Part shown: piece by piece, positions 15,970 to 23,491 of the stretch
How positions within the stretch are numbered: position 1 is the stretch's first letter
How the letters are laid out: every line of letters begins with the position of its first letter
Origin: Bacteroidota bacterium
Lineage (GTDB): Bacteria > Bacteroidota > Ignavibacteria > Ignavibacteriales > Ignavibacteriaceae
Assembly: GCA_022562275.1 (NCBI GenBank)
Contig: JADFPP010000028.1
Coordinates: forward strand, 1-37,548
Length of the DNA: 37,548 nt
Direction of reading: 5' to 3'
Made by a program: the position numbers and the translations under genes
Notes under the pieces: generated by a model
Told to the model about the DNA's origin: nothing
Databases searched by the model: none
Seen by the model: the letters and a program-made list of their open reading frames with translations, nothing else

Positions 15970-16040
15970 TAATTTAAAAATTTGTTCATTGTATTAGTAA
16001 AGGAAGAAAATTTTATTTAGTATTACAACGGATAACAAAA

Positions 16041-16069
16041 AAACCGACTAATAATTAGTCGGCTTTTTT
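16041..16069. terminator. Second terminator-like hairpin
   Basis: GCCGAC-type arms (CCGACTAA and TTAGTCGG, 16044-16062) are flanked by A-run and T-run, so the hairpin could stop transcription from both sides. No gene lies directly before it. Confidence 0.7.
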
Positions 16070-16635
16070 GATGGTGGTTGAGTTGAGTATGGTAAATATT
16101 TATAATAAAATCTGAGTTATTATCCCATTTAAAAGGTTATTCGCATTTAATAATATTTTGAATAATGTTACACATCTGATTCTTGTTAAGTCAAGTCGTA
16201 TGCCATCCGAAAATGGAAAATTTCTTTTGTTTTCTATCAGCGTCAAAATTTGTAATTTGTTGTTATCTCGGACGGAATTGAATCATTAACTGAGTGGACC
16301 AAAATAAATATAAACCCGGTTTTAACGTTAAAGCTAATTTTGAATAGGATATATTCAGTTTTAGGTAACTATTACCTGTAATAATTTCAAATACAGTTTA
16401 TTTGTTAGAATCTTTTAATCCTTTTTGATTAGTTTGAACTTCAAGCAACGACATATATGTCGCTATTATTATGGAGGCATTCAGTTTCAAAATTATTCTG
16501 TATGAAAACAGCAAAAGAATTAAAATAAATATTTGATCTTGTTTCAGATAGTGTTACAAGATTAAAAGAATAATTTTGAACATCTTGACAATCTGTATGT
16601 GAGTAGATATTTTTATATTTCTGTTTAATTAAAAT
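16070..16635. other. ~570 bp without a supported gene
   Basis: No open frame with gene-like character is seen. A perfect 14-bp palindrome CGACATATATGTCG lies at 16448-16461. Shortly after it, an ATG at 16502 starts MKTAKELK, then TAA, then IFDLVSDSVTRLKE and TAA in the same frame. This looks like a small broken gene, not identified. Confidence 0.4.
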
Positions 16636-16703
16636 TCCACGTTAGTTCATCCCGATAAAATCGGGATCGGCTGTTATCCCGACGAAGTCGGGATGTAAGT
16701 TCG
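16636..16703 (+). pseudogene. tRNA-Asn remnant 1, with two arms replaced by palindromes
   Basis: Three segments match the intact tRNA-Asn in order: TCCACGTTAGTTC (11 of 13), CGGCTGTT (8 of 8) and GTAAGTTCG (9 of 9). The D-loop region is replaced by ATCCCGATAAAATCGGGAT (16649-16667). The 3' side of the anticodon arm is replaced by ATCCCGACGAAGTCGGGAT (16676-16694). The 3' acceptor half is absent. It cannot fold as a tRNA. Confidence 0.85.
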
Positions 16704-16727
16704 GAAGGAATCAGGAATAAAATACAT

Positions 16728-16799
<72 letters not shown>

Positions 16800-16804
16800 C
16801 TAAA

Positions 16805-16828
16805 ATCCGGCAGTTGCCGGATTTTTTA
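16805..16828 (+). terminator. tRNA-Asn terminator hairpin
   Basis: ATCCGGC and GCCGGAT pair around an AGTT loop, then six Ts. The hairpin at 17521-17538 is its exact reverse complement (loop AACT). A near copy lies inside the dispersed repeat at 35029-35046. Confidence 0.85.
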
Positions 16829-16829
16829 T

Positions 16830-17087
16830 ATGGAATACAATTTATACATATTAAGATCAATAAAGGATTATAAATATTATGTAGGTATTTCAAAGAACCC
16901 ACGAAGAAGATTAGAATATCATAACACAATAGAAAAAGGATTTACATCGAGATACCGTCCGTGGAAGATAGTGTTTACAAAAAAGTTTAAGACTAAAGCT
17001 GAAGCGATGACAGCGGAGAAAAAGGTAAAAGGATGGAAAAGTAAAAAGATGATTGAAAAATTAATTAACGGTGAAATAATTTTATAA
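16830..17087 (+). CDS. Single-domain GIY-YIG nuclease 1
   Basis: The 85-residue protein is a stand-alone GIY-YIG domain of the URI/UPF0213 type. YIL (residues 6-8) and YYVGI (residues 16-20) form the GIY and YIG elements, PRRRLEYHN supplies the catalytic Arg, and EKGFTSRYRPWKIVF and EAMTAEKKVKGWK follow with the conserved Glu. It would cut DNA with metal ions. The ATG lies immediately after the tRNA terminator, and the stop is directly followed by a broken tRNA-Asn copy. The last 50 bases are almost identical to those of GIY-YIG gene 2. In Bacteroidota, such genes often sit beside tRNA and rRNA genes; a homing role is inference. Confidence 0.85.
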   Translation: MEYNLYILRSIKDYKYYVGISKNPRRRLEYHNTIEKGFTSRYRPWKIVFTKKFKTKAEAMTAEKKVKGWKSKKMIEKLINGEIIL

Positions 17088-17100
17088 GCATTCGGCTGTT
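17034..17100. repeat. 67-bp direct repeat, copy 1 (GIY-YIG 3' end plus tRNA-Asn piece)
   Basis: It runs from TGGAAAAGTAAAAAG in GIY-YIG gene 1 through GCATTCGGCTGTT of the tRNA remnant. It matches 17419-17485 at 65 of 67 positions, far better than the rest of the two genes. Confidence 0.9.
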
Positions 17101-17157
17101 ATCCCGATGCAGTCGGGATGTAAGTTCTCCCGACAAGGTCGGGATTACACGCGGAGC
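17088..17157 (+). pseudogene. tRNA-Asn remnant 2 (3' part) with two palindromes
   Basis: It follows the GIY-YIG 1 stop with no gap. GCATTCGGCTGTT, GTAAGTTC and TACACGCGGAGC are identical to the intact tRNA and in order. Between them are ATCCCGATGCAGTCGGGAT (17101-17119, replacing the anticodon 3' arm) and TCCCGACAAGGTCGGGAT (17128-17145, replacing the T loop). The 5' acceptor half is missing. Confidence 0.88.
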
Positions 17158-17165
17158 AAAGAATA

Positions 17166-17192
17166 ACCCCGGTTTATTATCGGGGTTTTTTT
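17166..17192 (+). terminator. Terminator after tRNA-Asn remnant 2
   Basis: ACCCCG and CGGGGT pair around a TA-rich loop and are followed by a run of Ts, 23 nt before the next GIY-YIG gene. Confidence 0.8.
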
Positions 17193-17214
17193 ATTATTAC
17201 GAGAGATAAAACCA

Positions 17215-17472
17215 ATGAGTTGTTTCCTCTATATATTAAAATCTAAGACTAACGACATTTATTATACTGGTCAATCCGAGAATCCCCCTAAAAGACTTTC
17301 ATTTCATAATTCTATTGAAAAAGGATTTACCGCTCGTTATCGTCCGTGGAGAATTGTTTTTCAACAAGAATTTCCAGATAGAAAGAAAGTAAAAGCTGCC
17401 GAAAGAAAAGTGAAATTCTGGAAAAGTAAAAAGATGATTGAAAAATTAATTAACGGTGGAATAATTTTATGA
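17215..17472 (+). CDS. Single-domain GIY-YIG nuclease 2
   Basis: The 85-residue paralogue of GIY-YIG 1 has YIL (6-8), YYTGQ (16-20), PPKRLSFHN with the catalytic Arg, EKGFTARYRPWRIVF and the conserved Glu in AAERKVKFWK. The N-terminal two thirds have diverged from gene 1, but the last 17 residues differ at only one position. The DNA there is nearly identical, which suggests gene conversion or repeated capture of the same 3' end. The ATG follows the terminator of remnant 2, and the TGA stop touches remnant 3. Confidence 0.85.
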   Translation: MSCFLYILKSKTNDIYYTGQSENPPKRLSFHNSIEKGFTARYRPWRIVFQQEFPDRKKVKAAERKVKFWKSKKMIEKLINGGIIL

Positions 17473-17485
17473 GCATTCGGCTGTT
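17419..17485. repeat. 67-bp direct repeat, copy 2
   Basis: This is the second copy of the repeat at 17034-17100, with two substitutions. It joins the 3' end of GIY-YIG gene 2 to the tRNA-Asn piece GCATTCGGCTGTT. Confidence 0.9.
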
Positions 17486-17516
17486 CTCCCGACAAGGTCG
17501 GGATTACACGCGGAGC
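17473..17516 (+). pseudogene. tRNA-Asn remnant 3, collapsed to one palindrome
   Basis: GCATTCGGCTGTT and TACACGCGGAGC from the tRNA flank a single TCCCGACAAGGTCGGGA palindrome (17487-17503). The palindrome is the same as the second one in remnant 2. Remnant 3 therefore looks like remnant 2 after deletion of the part between its two palindromes. Confidence 0.88.
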
Positions 17517-17520
17517 TAAA

Positions 17521-17543
17521 ATCCGGCAACTGCCGGATTTTTT
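17521..17543 (+). terminator. Terminator after tRNA-Asn remnant 3, inverted copy of the tRNA terminator
   Basis: The hairpin (17521-17538, loop AACT) is the exact reverse complement of the one after the intact tRNA (loop AGTT). The flanking TAAA and T-run are the same in both places. Confidence 0.85.
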
Positions 17544-17560
17544 ATATTTGAGTAAAAATT

Positions 17561-17794
17561 ATGTTCTACATTTACGTATTATATTCACCTAAATTTGATA
17601 GAATCTATATAGGTCAAACGAACAATATAGAAGGGAGAGTAGAGCAACATAATACAGGAAGATCCAGATATACGAAACGATATATACCCTGGGAATTAGT
17701 ACACTATGAAAAGTTTGCTACAAGGTCGGAAGCAATGAAAAGAGAGAAAGAGCTAAAGTCACATAAAGGTCAGGATTACACTCCGAGCAGATAA
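17561..17794 (+). CDS. Single-domain GIY-YIG nuclease 3, tail merging into a tRNA-like end
   Basis: This 77-residue member is of the more common Bacteroidota type. FYIYVLYS and IYIGQTNN form the GIY-YIG pair, IEGRVEQHN carries the Arg, and YIPWELVHYEKFATRSEAMK and REKELKSHKG carry the Glu. The last residues (GQDYTPSR) are encoded by GATTACACTCCGAGC (17774-17788), which matches the tRNA-Asn 3' end at 13 of 15 bases. The gene therefore seems to end inside a fourth tRNA-derived piece. A terminator hairpin overlaps its stop. Confidence 0.85.
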   Translation: MFYIYVLYSPKFDRIYIGQTNNIEGRVEQHNTGRSRYTKRYIPWELVHYEKFATRSEAMKREKELKSHKGQDYTPSR

Positions 17795-17820
17795 AACCCG
17801 GGCCATTCCCCGGGTTTATT
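17794..17820 (+). terminator. Terminator closing the tRNA/GIY-YIG cluster
   Basis: AAACCCGGG (17794-17802) and CCCGGGTTT (17809-17817) pair around a 6-nt loop, followed by TATTATTTTT. Confidence 0.85.
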
Positions 17821-18012
17821 ATTTTTACAAAAAAAAATCAAAGAGTTGTTTCCTTACAACCAATGATGTATGCATATTGAGCTAATTTAGGTTCATATAT
17901 TTGTTTGAAATACATAAAATTATCTCATTGTTTGATTGTTTTAATTTAATGTATAGATGGCTTAAAATATAATTCCTCAAAAAACCTTTGCAACAAAAGA
18001 AGAAAAACCAAA

Positions 18013-18651
18013 CTACTTATTCGGTTGAGGTGTCATCCTTAAATAAGGTTTTATCTTTCTATAGCCTTTAGGAAATTTTTGCTTCAATTCAGCCTCATCC
18101 TGAATAGCAGGTGCAATAACCACATCTTCTCCATCTTTCCAATTAACAGGTGTAGCAACATTGTATTTTGCAGTTAACTGTAATGAGTCTATCACTCTAA
18201 GAATTTCATCAAAATTTCTACCGGTTGAAGCAGGGTAAGTTAAAGTTAGTGCAACTGTTTTATCGGGTTTGATAACAAATACCGATCTCACAGTCATTGT
18301 ATCTTCCGCATTTGGATGAACCATATCATACAGAGAAGAAACTTTTCTATCAGCATCTGCGATAACAGGGAAATTCATCTGAGTGTTTTGTGTTTCGTTA
18401 ATATCTTTAATCCATTCTGCGTGTGAATCTGTAGGATCAACGGATAAACCGATAACCTTCACATCTCTCTTATCGAATTCGGATTTTAATTTTGCTACTT
18501 CACCTAATTCGGTAGTGCATACCGGTGTAAAATCTTTTGGATGAGAAAACAATACTCCCCAGGAATTCCCAAGATATTCATGAAAATGTATTGGACCCTC
18601 GGTTGATTCCTGTGTGAAATCTGGTGCTATATCACCTAAACGTAAAGACAT
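18013..18651 (-). CDS. 1-Cys peroxiredoxin (Prx6 family)
   Basis: The 212-residue thiol peroxidase has the active-site block HPKDFTPVCTTELGEV with peroxidatic Cys45, and no other Cys in the protein. It also has the Prx6-type long C-terminal extension (VATPVNWKDGEDVVIAPAI, FPKGYRKIKPYLRMTPQP). It reduces hydrogen peroxide and organic hydroperoxides in the cytoplasm. The gene stands alone on the minus strand and converges on the GIY-YIG cluster. Its upstream region is the gap up to 19104. Confidence 0.95.
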   Translation of the reverse strand: MSLRLGDIAPDFTQESTEGPIHFHEYLGNSWGVLFSHPKDFTPVCTTELGEVAKLKSEFDKRDVKVIGLSVDPTDSHAEWIKDINETQNTQMNFPVIADADRKVSSLYDMVHPNAEDTMTVRSVFVIKPDKTVALTLTYPASTGRNFDEILRVIDSLQLTAKYNVATPVNWKDGEDVVIAPAIQDEAELKQKFPKGYRKIKPYLRMTPQPNK

Positions 18652-19104
18652 ATATGACTCCTAATTATTAATGATACTAAATACTATATTGATATTGAGT
18701 GATTATTATTATGCCTGCAAAATTTAATACAATGAATAAATCAGACTGCAATTTAAAAGAAACTTCGGTTCTAATAGAACAAACTATTTTTGTTAAAAAA
18801 AATTAAAAATGAACCAATTATCATCTACCAAAAAATAAAAACAGAACCCGGAGTATTTATTGAGAAGAGTTATTGAAATTAAAAACGGGTTAATTCCGGG
18901 TAATCATAATTAAATATAGTATTATATATTTATCATGTCAATGTAATCTGTACTCATTTAATGAGCCAATCATTTTTACAAATCACAGCATTTTTTTTGA
19001 TAAAGTGATACTAAAAGTTTTTTCGTAATGAAAATCATACTAAATTTACACCAATTTTTTCTAATTATTTTGAATTACTATTAGAATTGTTAGGAGGCAT
19101 TATA
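18652..19104. other. ~450 bp divergent intergenic region
   Basis: The region is very AT-rich, with many short A and T runs. It must hold the promoters of the peroxiredoxin (left) and the DUF3298 lipoprotein (right). I see no gene or clear repeat in it. Confidence 0.5.
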
Positions 19105-19923
19105 CTGAGCAGAATCATTCAACATATCCAACTTTTATTAATTCTATCATTAATTAATTGCGCAGATACATCAGATGAATATTTAGCGGGTAATAATTCT
19201 ATTAAGATTAAAAACATCGTTCTGGAAAAACAGACTGGAGATTGTGAAAAAAATGAGACTGAAAATTGTGCAACGATAAAAATAGATTATATCCAAATTG
19301 ATTATTCAGAAAATCAATTGGTTCAGGATAGCATTAATGCTCAAATAATAAATGAATTGTTACAGCCAATCGGAATTGAAAAGAATAATGAAAGTTTTGA
19401 ATTAATGATGCAAAACTTTATTGATGATTATAATAATTTCAAAAAGGAATTCCCGGATTCGTATCAGCAATGGGAGTATGAGAGGAAAGTAACTGATAGA
19501 TACATAGATAAAAATATATTATGCTGTGAATTCAGGGAATATTCATATCTCGGAGGTGCTCATCCAAATAGTTTTTTAACATTCACAAATTTCAATTTGA
19601 ATTCTGCAGAAATTATAAATTTATCGGATATTTTAATTGATAGTTTTCTGAATGAGCTAAATAATATTGCGGAACTAATCTTCAGAAAAGAAAAAGAATT
19701 GGCAGATGATATAAATCTTACAGAAGCCGGATTCTGGTTTGATGATGATAAGTTCAGCGTAAATAATAATTTTACAATCGGAAAAGATGGTTTAACTTTT
19801 TTCTACAATAGTTATGAGATAACTGCGTACGCATACGGACCAACCGAATTATTTATCCCCTATAAATCGATCAAGAAATTAATAAAACCTAATGGCTTGC
19901 TTGCGAGTTTTACCGGGGACTAA
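19105..19923 (+). CDS. DUF3298 lipoprotein (RsiV-like fold), CTG start
   Basis: The protein of about 272 residues has a lipoprotein signal (IQLLLILSLINCADTSD). It then has a DUF4163/DUF3298 body with the family blocks CCEFREYSYLGGAHPNS, LNSAEIINLSDIL, FTIGKDGLTFFYNSYEITAY and AYGPTELFIPYKSIKKLI. Related domains occur in anti-sigma factor RsiV and bind extracellular proteins. A perfect AGGAGG (19092-19097) stands 7 nt before CTG at 19105, whereas the more upstream TTG (19087) has the AGGAGG inside the gene. CTG is therefore the better start. Confidence 0.8.
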   Translation: MSRIIQHIQLLLILSLINCADTSDEYLAGNNSIKIKNIVLEKQTGDCEKNETENCATIKIDYIQIDYSENQLVQDSINAQIINELLQPIGIEKNNESFELMMQNFIDDYNNFKKEFPDSYQQWEYERKVTDRYIDKNILCCEFREYSYLGGAHPNSFLTFTNFNLNSAEIINLSDILIDSFLNELNNIAELIFRKEKELADDINLTEAGFWFDDDKFSVNNNFTIGKDGLTFFYNSYEITAYAYGPTELFIPYKSIKKLIKPNGLLASFTGD

Positions 19924-19972
19924 TATTTAAATATTAAATTTATCTAAATCTCATTAAAAAAAGAGGAATAAC

Positions 19973-20827
19973 ATGAAAATCACCTACATATTTGCACTCA
20001 TACTTTTGGTATCAACTTTAATAATGGCAGCAGATGAAACTGAGGAAAAAAAAGATACTCTTTGGACACCAAAGGGTGTTATTGGTTTAAATCTTTCTCA
20101 GGTTTCATTTCAAAACTGGAGTCAGGGTGGTGAAAACTCTATCGCCTTTACTTTTCTATCCAACTTTAGAATCAACTATATCGGCGAGCCGTGGAAGTGG
20201 AGAAACTCGTTAAAGTTTTCATATGGCAGAACAAAGCTCGGTTCAGAACAGTTCAAAACAAATGACAATGAGATATTTTTTGAAAGTACTCTTATTTATC
20301 AAATTGGTTGGAATATCAGCCCTTATGGTGGAATAACTGCAAGGACAGCAGTTAGTAAGGGGTTTAATTATGACCAGGAACCTGCACTACAAATTGTTGA
20401 TTTTTTTGATCCATTTTACTTAACTGAGGGGGTTGGTTTTGCTTATGATAGGATAGAAAACTTTACTACAAGAATAGGAATAGGATTTAAACAGACTTTT
20501 GCTGACAAATTTAATTCAAAGTATACAGATGATCCGGAGACTCCTAACGAAATAGAGAGTTTTAAAAATGAAACCGGTATTGAATCCGTAACTGAATATA
20601 AAATTCAATTTTTGGATAATATGACTTTTTATACCTACTTAAGATTATTCGGAAGGTTTGAGGATATTAGCGTGTGGGATGTAAGATGGGATAATATAAT
20701 TGTAGCGAAAATAAATGATTACTTTAATGTTAACATCAACGTGCTATTAATTTATGATGCTGACGAAACTTTAAGGACACAGTTAAAAGAAGCACTTCAA
20801 CTGGGTATTTCTTATACACTATTTTAA
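19973..20827 (+). CDS. DUF3078 outer-membrane beta-barrel protein
   Basis: The 284-residue protein has a signal peptide (ITYIFALILLVSTLIMA then AD) and the DUF3078 opening (WTPKGVIGLNLSQVSFQNWS, QGGENSIAF). Alternating hydrophobic strands fill the rest, ending in Phe (LQLGISYTLF), as usual for a BamA-inserted barrel. The family is common in Bacteroidota and of unknown function. It lies 49 bp after the DUF3298 gene and is followed by a terminator, so the two may be cotranscribed. Confidence 0.85.
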   Translation: MKITYIFALILLVSTLIMAADETEEKKDTLWTPKGVIGLNLSQVSFQNWSQGGENSIAFTFLSNFRINYIGEPWKWRNSLKFSYGRTKLGSEQFKTNDNEIFFESTLIYQIGWNISPYGGITARTAVSKGFNYDQEPALQIVDFFDPFYLTEGVGFAYDRIENFTTRIGIGFKQTFADKFNSKYTDDPETPNEIESFKNETGIESVTEYKIQFLDNMTFYTYLRLFGRFEDISVWDVRWDNIIVAKINDYFNVNINVLLIYDADETLRTQLKEALQLGISYTLF

Positions 20828-20832
20828 TAACC

Positions 20833-20856
20833 GGATAAATTAGCTTATCCTTTTTT
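20833..20856 (+). terminator. Terminator after the DUF3078 gene
   Basis: GGATAA and TTATCC form the stem around a 6-nt loop, followed by six Ts. Confidence 0.8.
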
Positions 20857-20895
20857 AACTTTGAACATTATTTGCTATGTTTGAAATGGGAATAT

Positions 20896-20921
20896 GCATC
20901 AACGCATGATTGCGTGGATGC
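20896..20921. repeat. Hairpin in the DUF3078-zf-TFIIB gap
   Basis: GCATCAACGCA and TGCGTGGATGC pair at 10 of 11 positions around a short loop, and a second GCATGCATG follows. Function unknown; the nearby CCGATTCATCGG (21009-21020) is a shorter palindrome. Confidence 0.55.
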
Positions 20922-21115
20922 ATGCATGAGAAATGGGATAAATAGATTTTCAAAATCTATCCAAAAGGATGTGGAAATAAGCATCTGTTATTCAGAAAGA
21001 AACTTGTACCGATTCATCGGGATGAAAGACTTAAATAAACTTGAAATTTGATTACACGCAACCATACAGACATACAATCATACTTAGCCACGGCAGATAA
21101 TAGAGATATAAACAA

Positions 21116-21523
21116 ATGAAGTGCCCTGTTTGTAAAGAACCAACGATCGTTCTGGAACTTGATGAAGTTGAGATAGATTACTGTACTTCGTGTGGTGGAA
21201 TTTGGCTCGATGCAGGTGAATTGAATCTGTTGATTGAAGATGAAAAGGAAAGGGAGATGCTCCTGTCTTCTTTTCAAAAAGATGCTGAACATCCCGAGAA
21301 ACCATACAAGTGCCCTATGTGCAGAAAGAAGATGGATAAGGTTCATGTTGGTGAAAATAAGGATGTGCTTATTGATAAATGCCCTGATAACGATGGTCTC
21401 TGGTTCGATAAAGGAGAACTTAAAGATGTAATTCAATTAGCATCAAAAGACAATAAAATTGTAGAACTATTAAGCGATTTATTCGGAAGTAAATTAACTA
21501 ATAATCAAAGCGAGGAGAACTAA
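21116..21523 (+). CDS. Zinc-ribbon protein (zf-TFIIB family)
   Basis: The 135-residue protein has two zf-TFIIB modules. Module 1 is [20 protein letters not shown] followed by [14 protein letters not shown]. Module 2 is [13 protein letters not shown] and then [16 protein letters not shown], in which the second pair of metal ligands is reduced (a single Cys). The last base of its stop is the first base of the lemA start (TAATG). Proteins of this family often accompany LemA and M48 genes; the role is unknown. Confidence 0.88.
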   Translation: MKCPVCKEPTIVLELDEVEIDYCTSCGGIWLDAGELNLLIEDEKEREMLLSSFQKDAEHPEKPYKCPMCRKKMDKVHVGENKDVLIDKCPDNDGLWFDKGELKDVIQLASKDNKIVELLSDLFGSKLTNNQSEEN

Positions 21524-22080
21524 TGGTTACAGCAATAGTATTAATAGTAATCGTTGCATTTATAGTGCTCTTTTTCATTTCGAGTTATAACTCTTTAGTA
21601 AAGTTTAGGAACCAGGTTAAGAATGCATGGGCTCAAATTGATGTACAGCTTAAGCGCAGGCACGATTTGATACCTAACTTGATTGAAACTGTTAAAGGGT
21701 ATATGACTCACGAAAGAGATACGCTGGAGAATATCACTAAAGCAAGAAGCCAGGCGGTTGCGGCAGAAAGTGTTGGCGAAAAAGCAAAAGCCGAAGGTGA
21801 ATTAACAAGTGCATTGGGTAAGTTTAATCTTGTGGTAGAAAATTATCCTGATCTTAAAGCAAATCAAAATTTTCTATCTCTTCAGGAAGAACTAACTTCA
21901 ACAGAAAATAAAATTTCTTTCTCAAGACAAAACTACAATGACCAGGTACTTTTTTTTAATAATAAAATTCAAATGTTCCCTTCAAATATAGTAGCCGGAA
22001 TGTTCAAATTTAACGAGGAAGAATTCTTTGAAATAGAAGATCAAAAGGAAAAAGAAGTTCCTAAAGTCAGTTTTTCATAA
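21523..22080 (+). CDS. lemA: LemA family protein
   Basis: The 185-residue LemA protein has one N-terminal membrane segment ([19 protein letters not shown]). The family core follows: [50 protein letters not shown], the [19 protein letters not shown] block, [14 protein letters not shown] and [11 protein letters not shown]. It folds as a long helical bundle at the membrane. LemA is often paired with M48 proteases, as here, where the protease gene follows by 20 bp. Confidence 0.92.
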   Translation: MVTAIVLIVIVAFIVLFFISSYNSLVKFRNQVKNAWAQIDVQLKRRHDLIPNLIETVKGYMTHERDTLENITKARSQAVAAESVGEKAKAEGELTSALGKFNLVVENYPDLKANQNFLSLQEELTSTENKISFSRQNYNDQVLFFNNKIQMFPSNIVAGMFKFNEEEFFEIEDQKEKEVPKVSFS

Positions 22081-22100
22081 ATTATTTTTAACAATTTATT

Positions 22101-23312
22101 ATGTGGGAATTAATCCAAGCGAACAAGCGCAAGTCGATAATACTCATTATTTCGATGGGAATATTGCTTGTGCTTCTCGGCTATATTATTGGAAGCGCTT
22201 ATATCCCCGATGGCGGAGGTTTAGCCGGAGTTTTTATTGCACTTATGTTGTGGGGGGTTCTTTATTTAATATCTTACACCAGAGGCAGCAAAATATTACT
22301 TGCAGTCAGCGGTGCCAAAGAAATTACAAAAGATATACATCCGCAGTTATATAATATAGTTGAAGAGATGAAGATTGCTTCGGGTCATCCATTTATGCCT
22401 AAAGTTTATATTATCGATTCCGCCGCACCGAATGCTTTTGCTACCGGGATAAAACCGGATAACACTGCAATAGCAGTTACTGCCGGTTTGTTGGGAAGAT
22501 TAAACAGAGACGAATTGCAGGGGGTTATCGCACACGAAATGGCTCATATAGTCAACCGGGATATTCTTTTTATGACTGTATCAGGTATAATGCTTGGTGT
22601 GATTGTTTTGATATCGGAAGTGTTTATCTATAGTTTATGGTTTGGAGGAGGTGGGAGATATTCGAAATCATCAAAAGATAGCGGGCAGGGACAGATTATT
22701 TTTATTGTAATTGCAATCGCATTTGCTATACTTGCTCCTATTGCAGCAAGGTTACTCTATTTTGCAATCTCCAGGAAAAGAGAATATCTCGCCGATGCTT
22801 CTGCAGTTCGGTTTACGCGTTACCCCGAAGGGTTGGCTTCTGCATTAGAAAAAATATCTCGATCAACAGAGGAGTTAAAAAAAGCAAATAAAGTTACTGC
22901 ACCAATGTATATTGCCAATCCCCTAAAGAAAAAGGGGAAGAAACTGAACGACTTAACAAGCACACACCCTCCTATTTCCGAACGAATAAAAATTTTAAGA
23001 GGCATAGCAAAAAGTGCTGATTTTAATGCTTATCAAACTGCTTTCAATAAAGTAACAGGAAAAGAAACCAATATTATCCCTCCGGCTGAGCTGAAAGATT
23101 CCACTCCCATTAATATTCGTGATGCTATTGGTTTACCCGCATTAGGATTGACAAAAAAACAAACGCAAAGAAATGTTGGCAATCTGATTATGAAGTTGAA
23201 CGATTATTCGTTCATCAATTGTGAGTGCGGTGTTAAGATAAAAATTCCACCTAATTATAAGAAGAAAATTGTTTTCTGTCCTCGTTGCAGAAGAAGGCAT
23301 AAGCTTAAATAA
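22101..23312 (+). CDS. M48 family metalloprotease with C-terminal zinc ribbon
   Basis: The 403-residue HtpX-like integral membrane protease has two N-terminal membrane helices, the zinc motif HEMAH at residues 145-149, a second pair of helices, and the third-ligand region SRKREYLADASAVRFT. THPPISERIKIL is the typical end of the protease domain. It has an added C-terminal zinc ribbon (CECGVKIKIPPNYKKK and FCPRCRRRHKLK). It probably degrades damaged membrane proteins. It is the last gene of the zf-TFIIB-lemA-protease operon. Confidence 0.9.
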   Translation: MWELIQANKRKSIILIISMGILLVLLGYIIGSAYIPDGGGLAGVFIALMLWGVLYLISYTRGSKILLAVSGAKEITKDIHPQLYNIVEEMKIASGHPFMPKVYIIDSAAPNAFATGIKPDNTAIAVTAGLLGRLNRDELQGVIAHEMAHIVNRDILFMTVSGIMLGVIVLISEVFIYSLWFGGGGRYSKSSKDSGQGQIIFIVIAIAFAILAPIAARLLYFAISRKREYLADASAVRFTRYPEGLASALEKISRSTEELKKANKVTAPMYIANPLKKKGKKLNDLTSTHPPISERIKILRGIAKSADFNAYQTAFNKVTGKETNIIPPAELKDSTPINIRDAIGLPALGLTKKQTQRNVGNLIMKLNDYSFINCECGVKIKIPPNYKKKIVFCPRCRRRHKLK

Positions 23313-23491
23313 ATATTATTAACAATTTTATCATTCATAAAAATCTTCTAATCTGTTTTTAAAATCAAAAATTAATTATCTCCCTGGTATTAAGTTATTG
23401 TTTTGAATTTAATAATAATTCAATTTAACTTTAGAACGGATAAATTAATATTGATATTTAAAAAGCTAATAGATTTTAAAAGTTTTGAGAT

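Noticed and set aside
21014-21436. Minus-strand open frames opposite the zf-TFIIB gene
   Set aside because: They lie antisense to a gene with clear paired zinc ligands.
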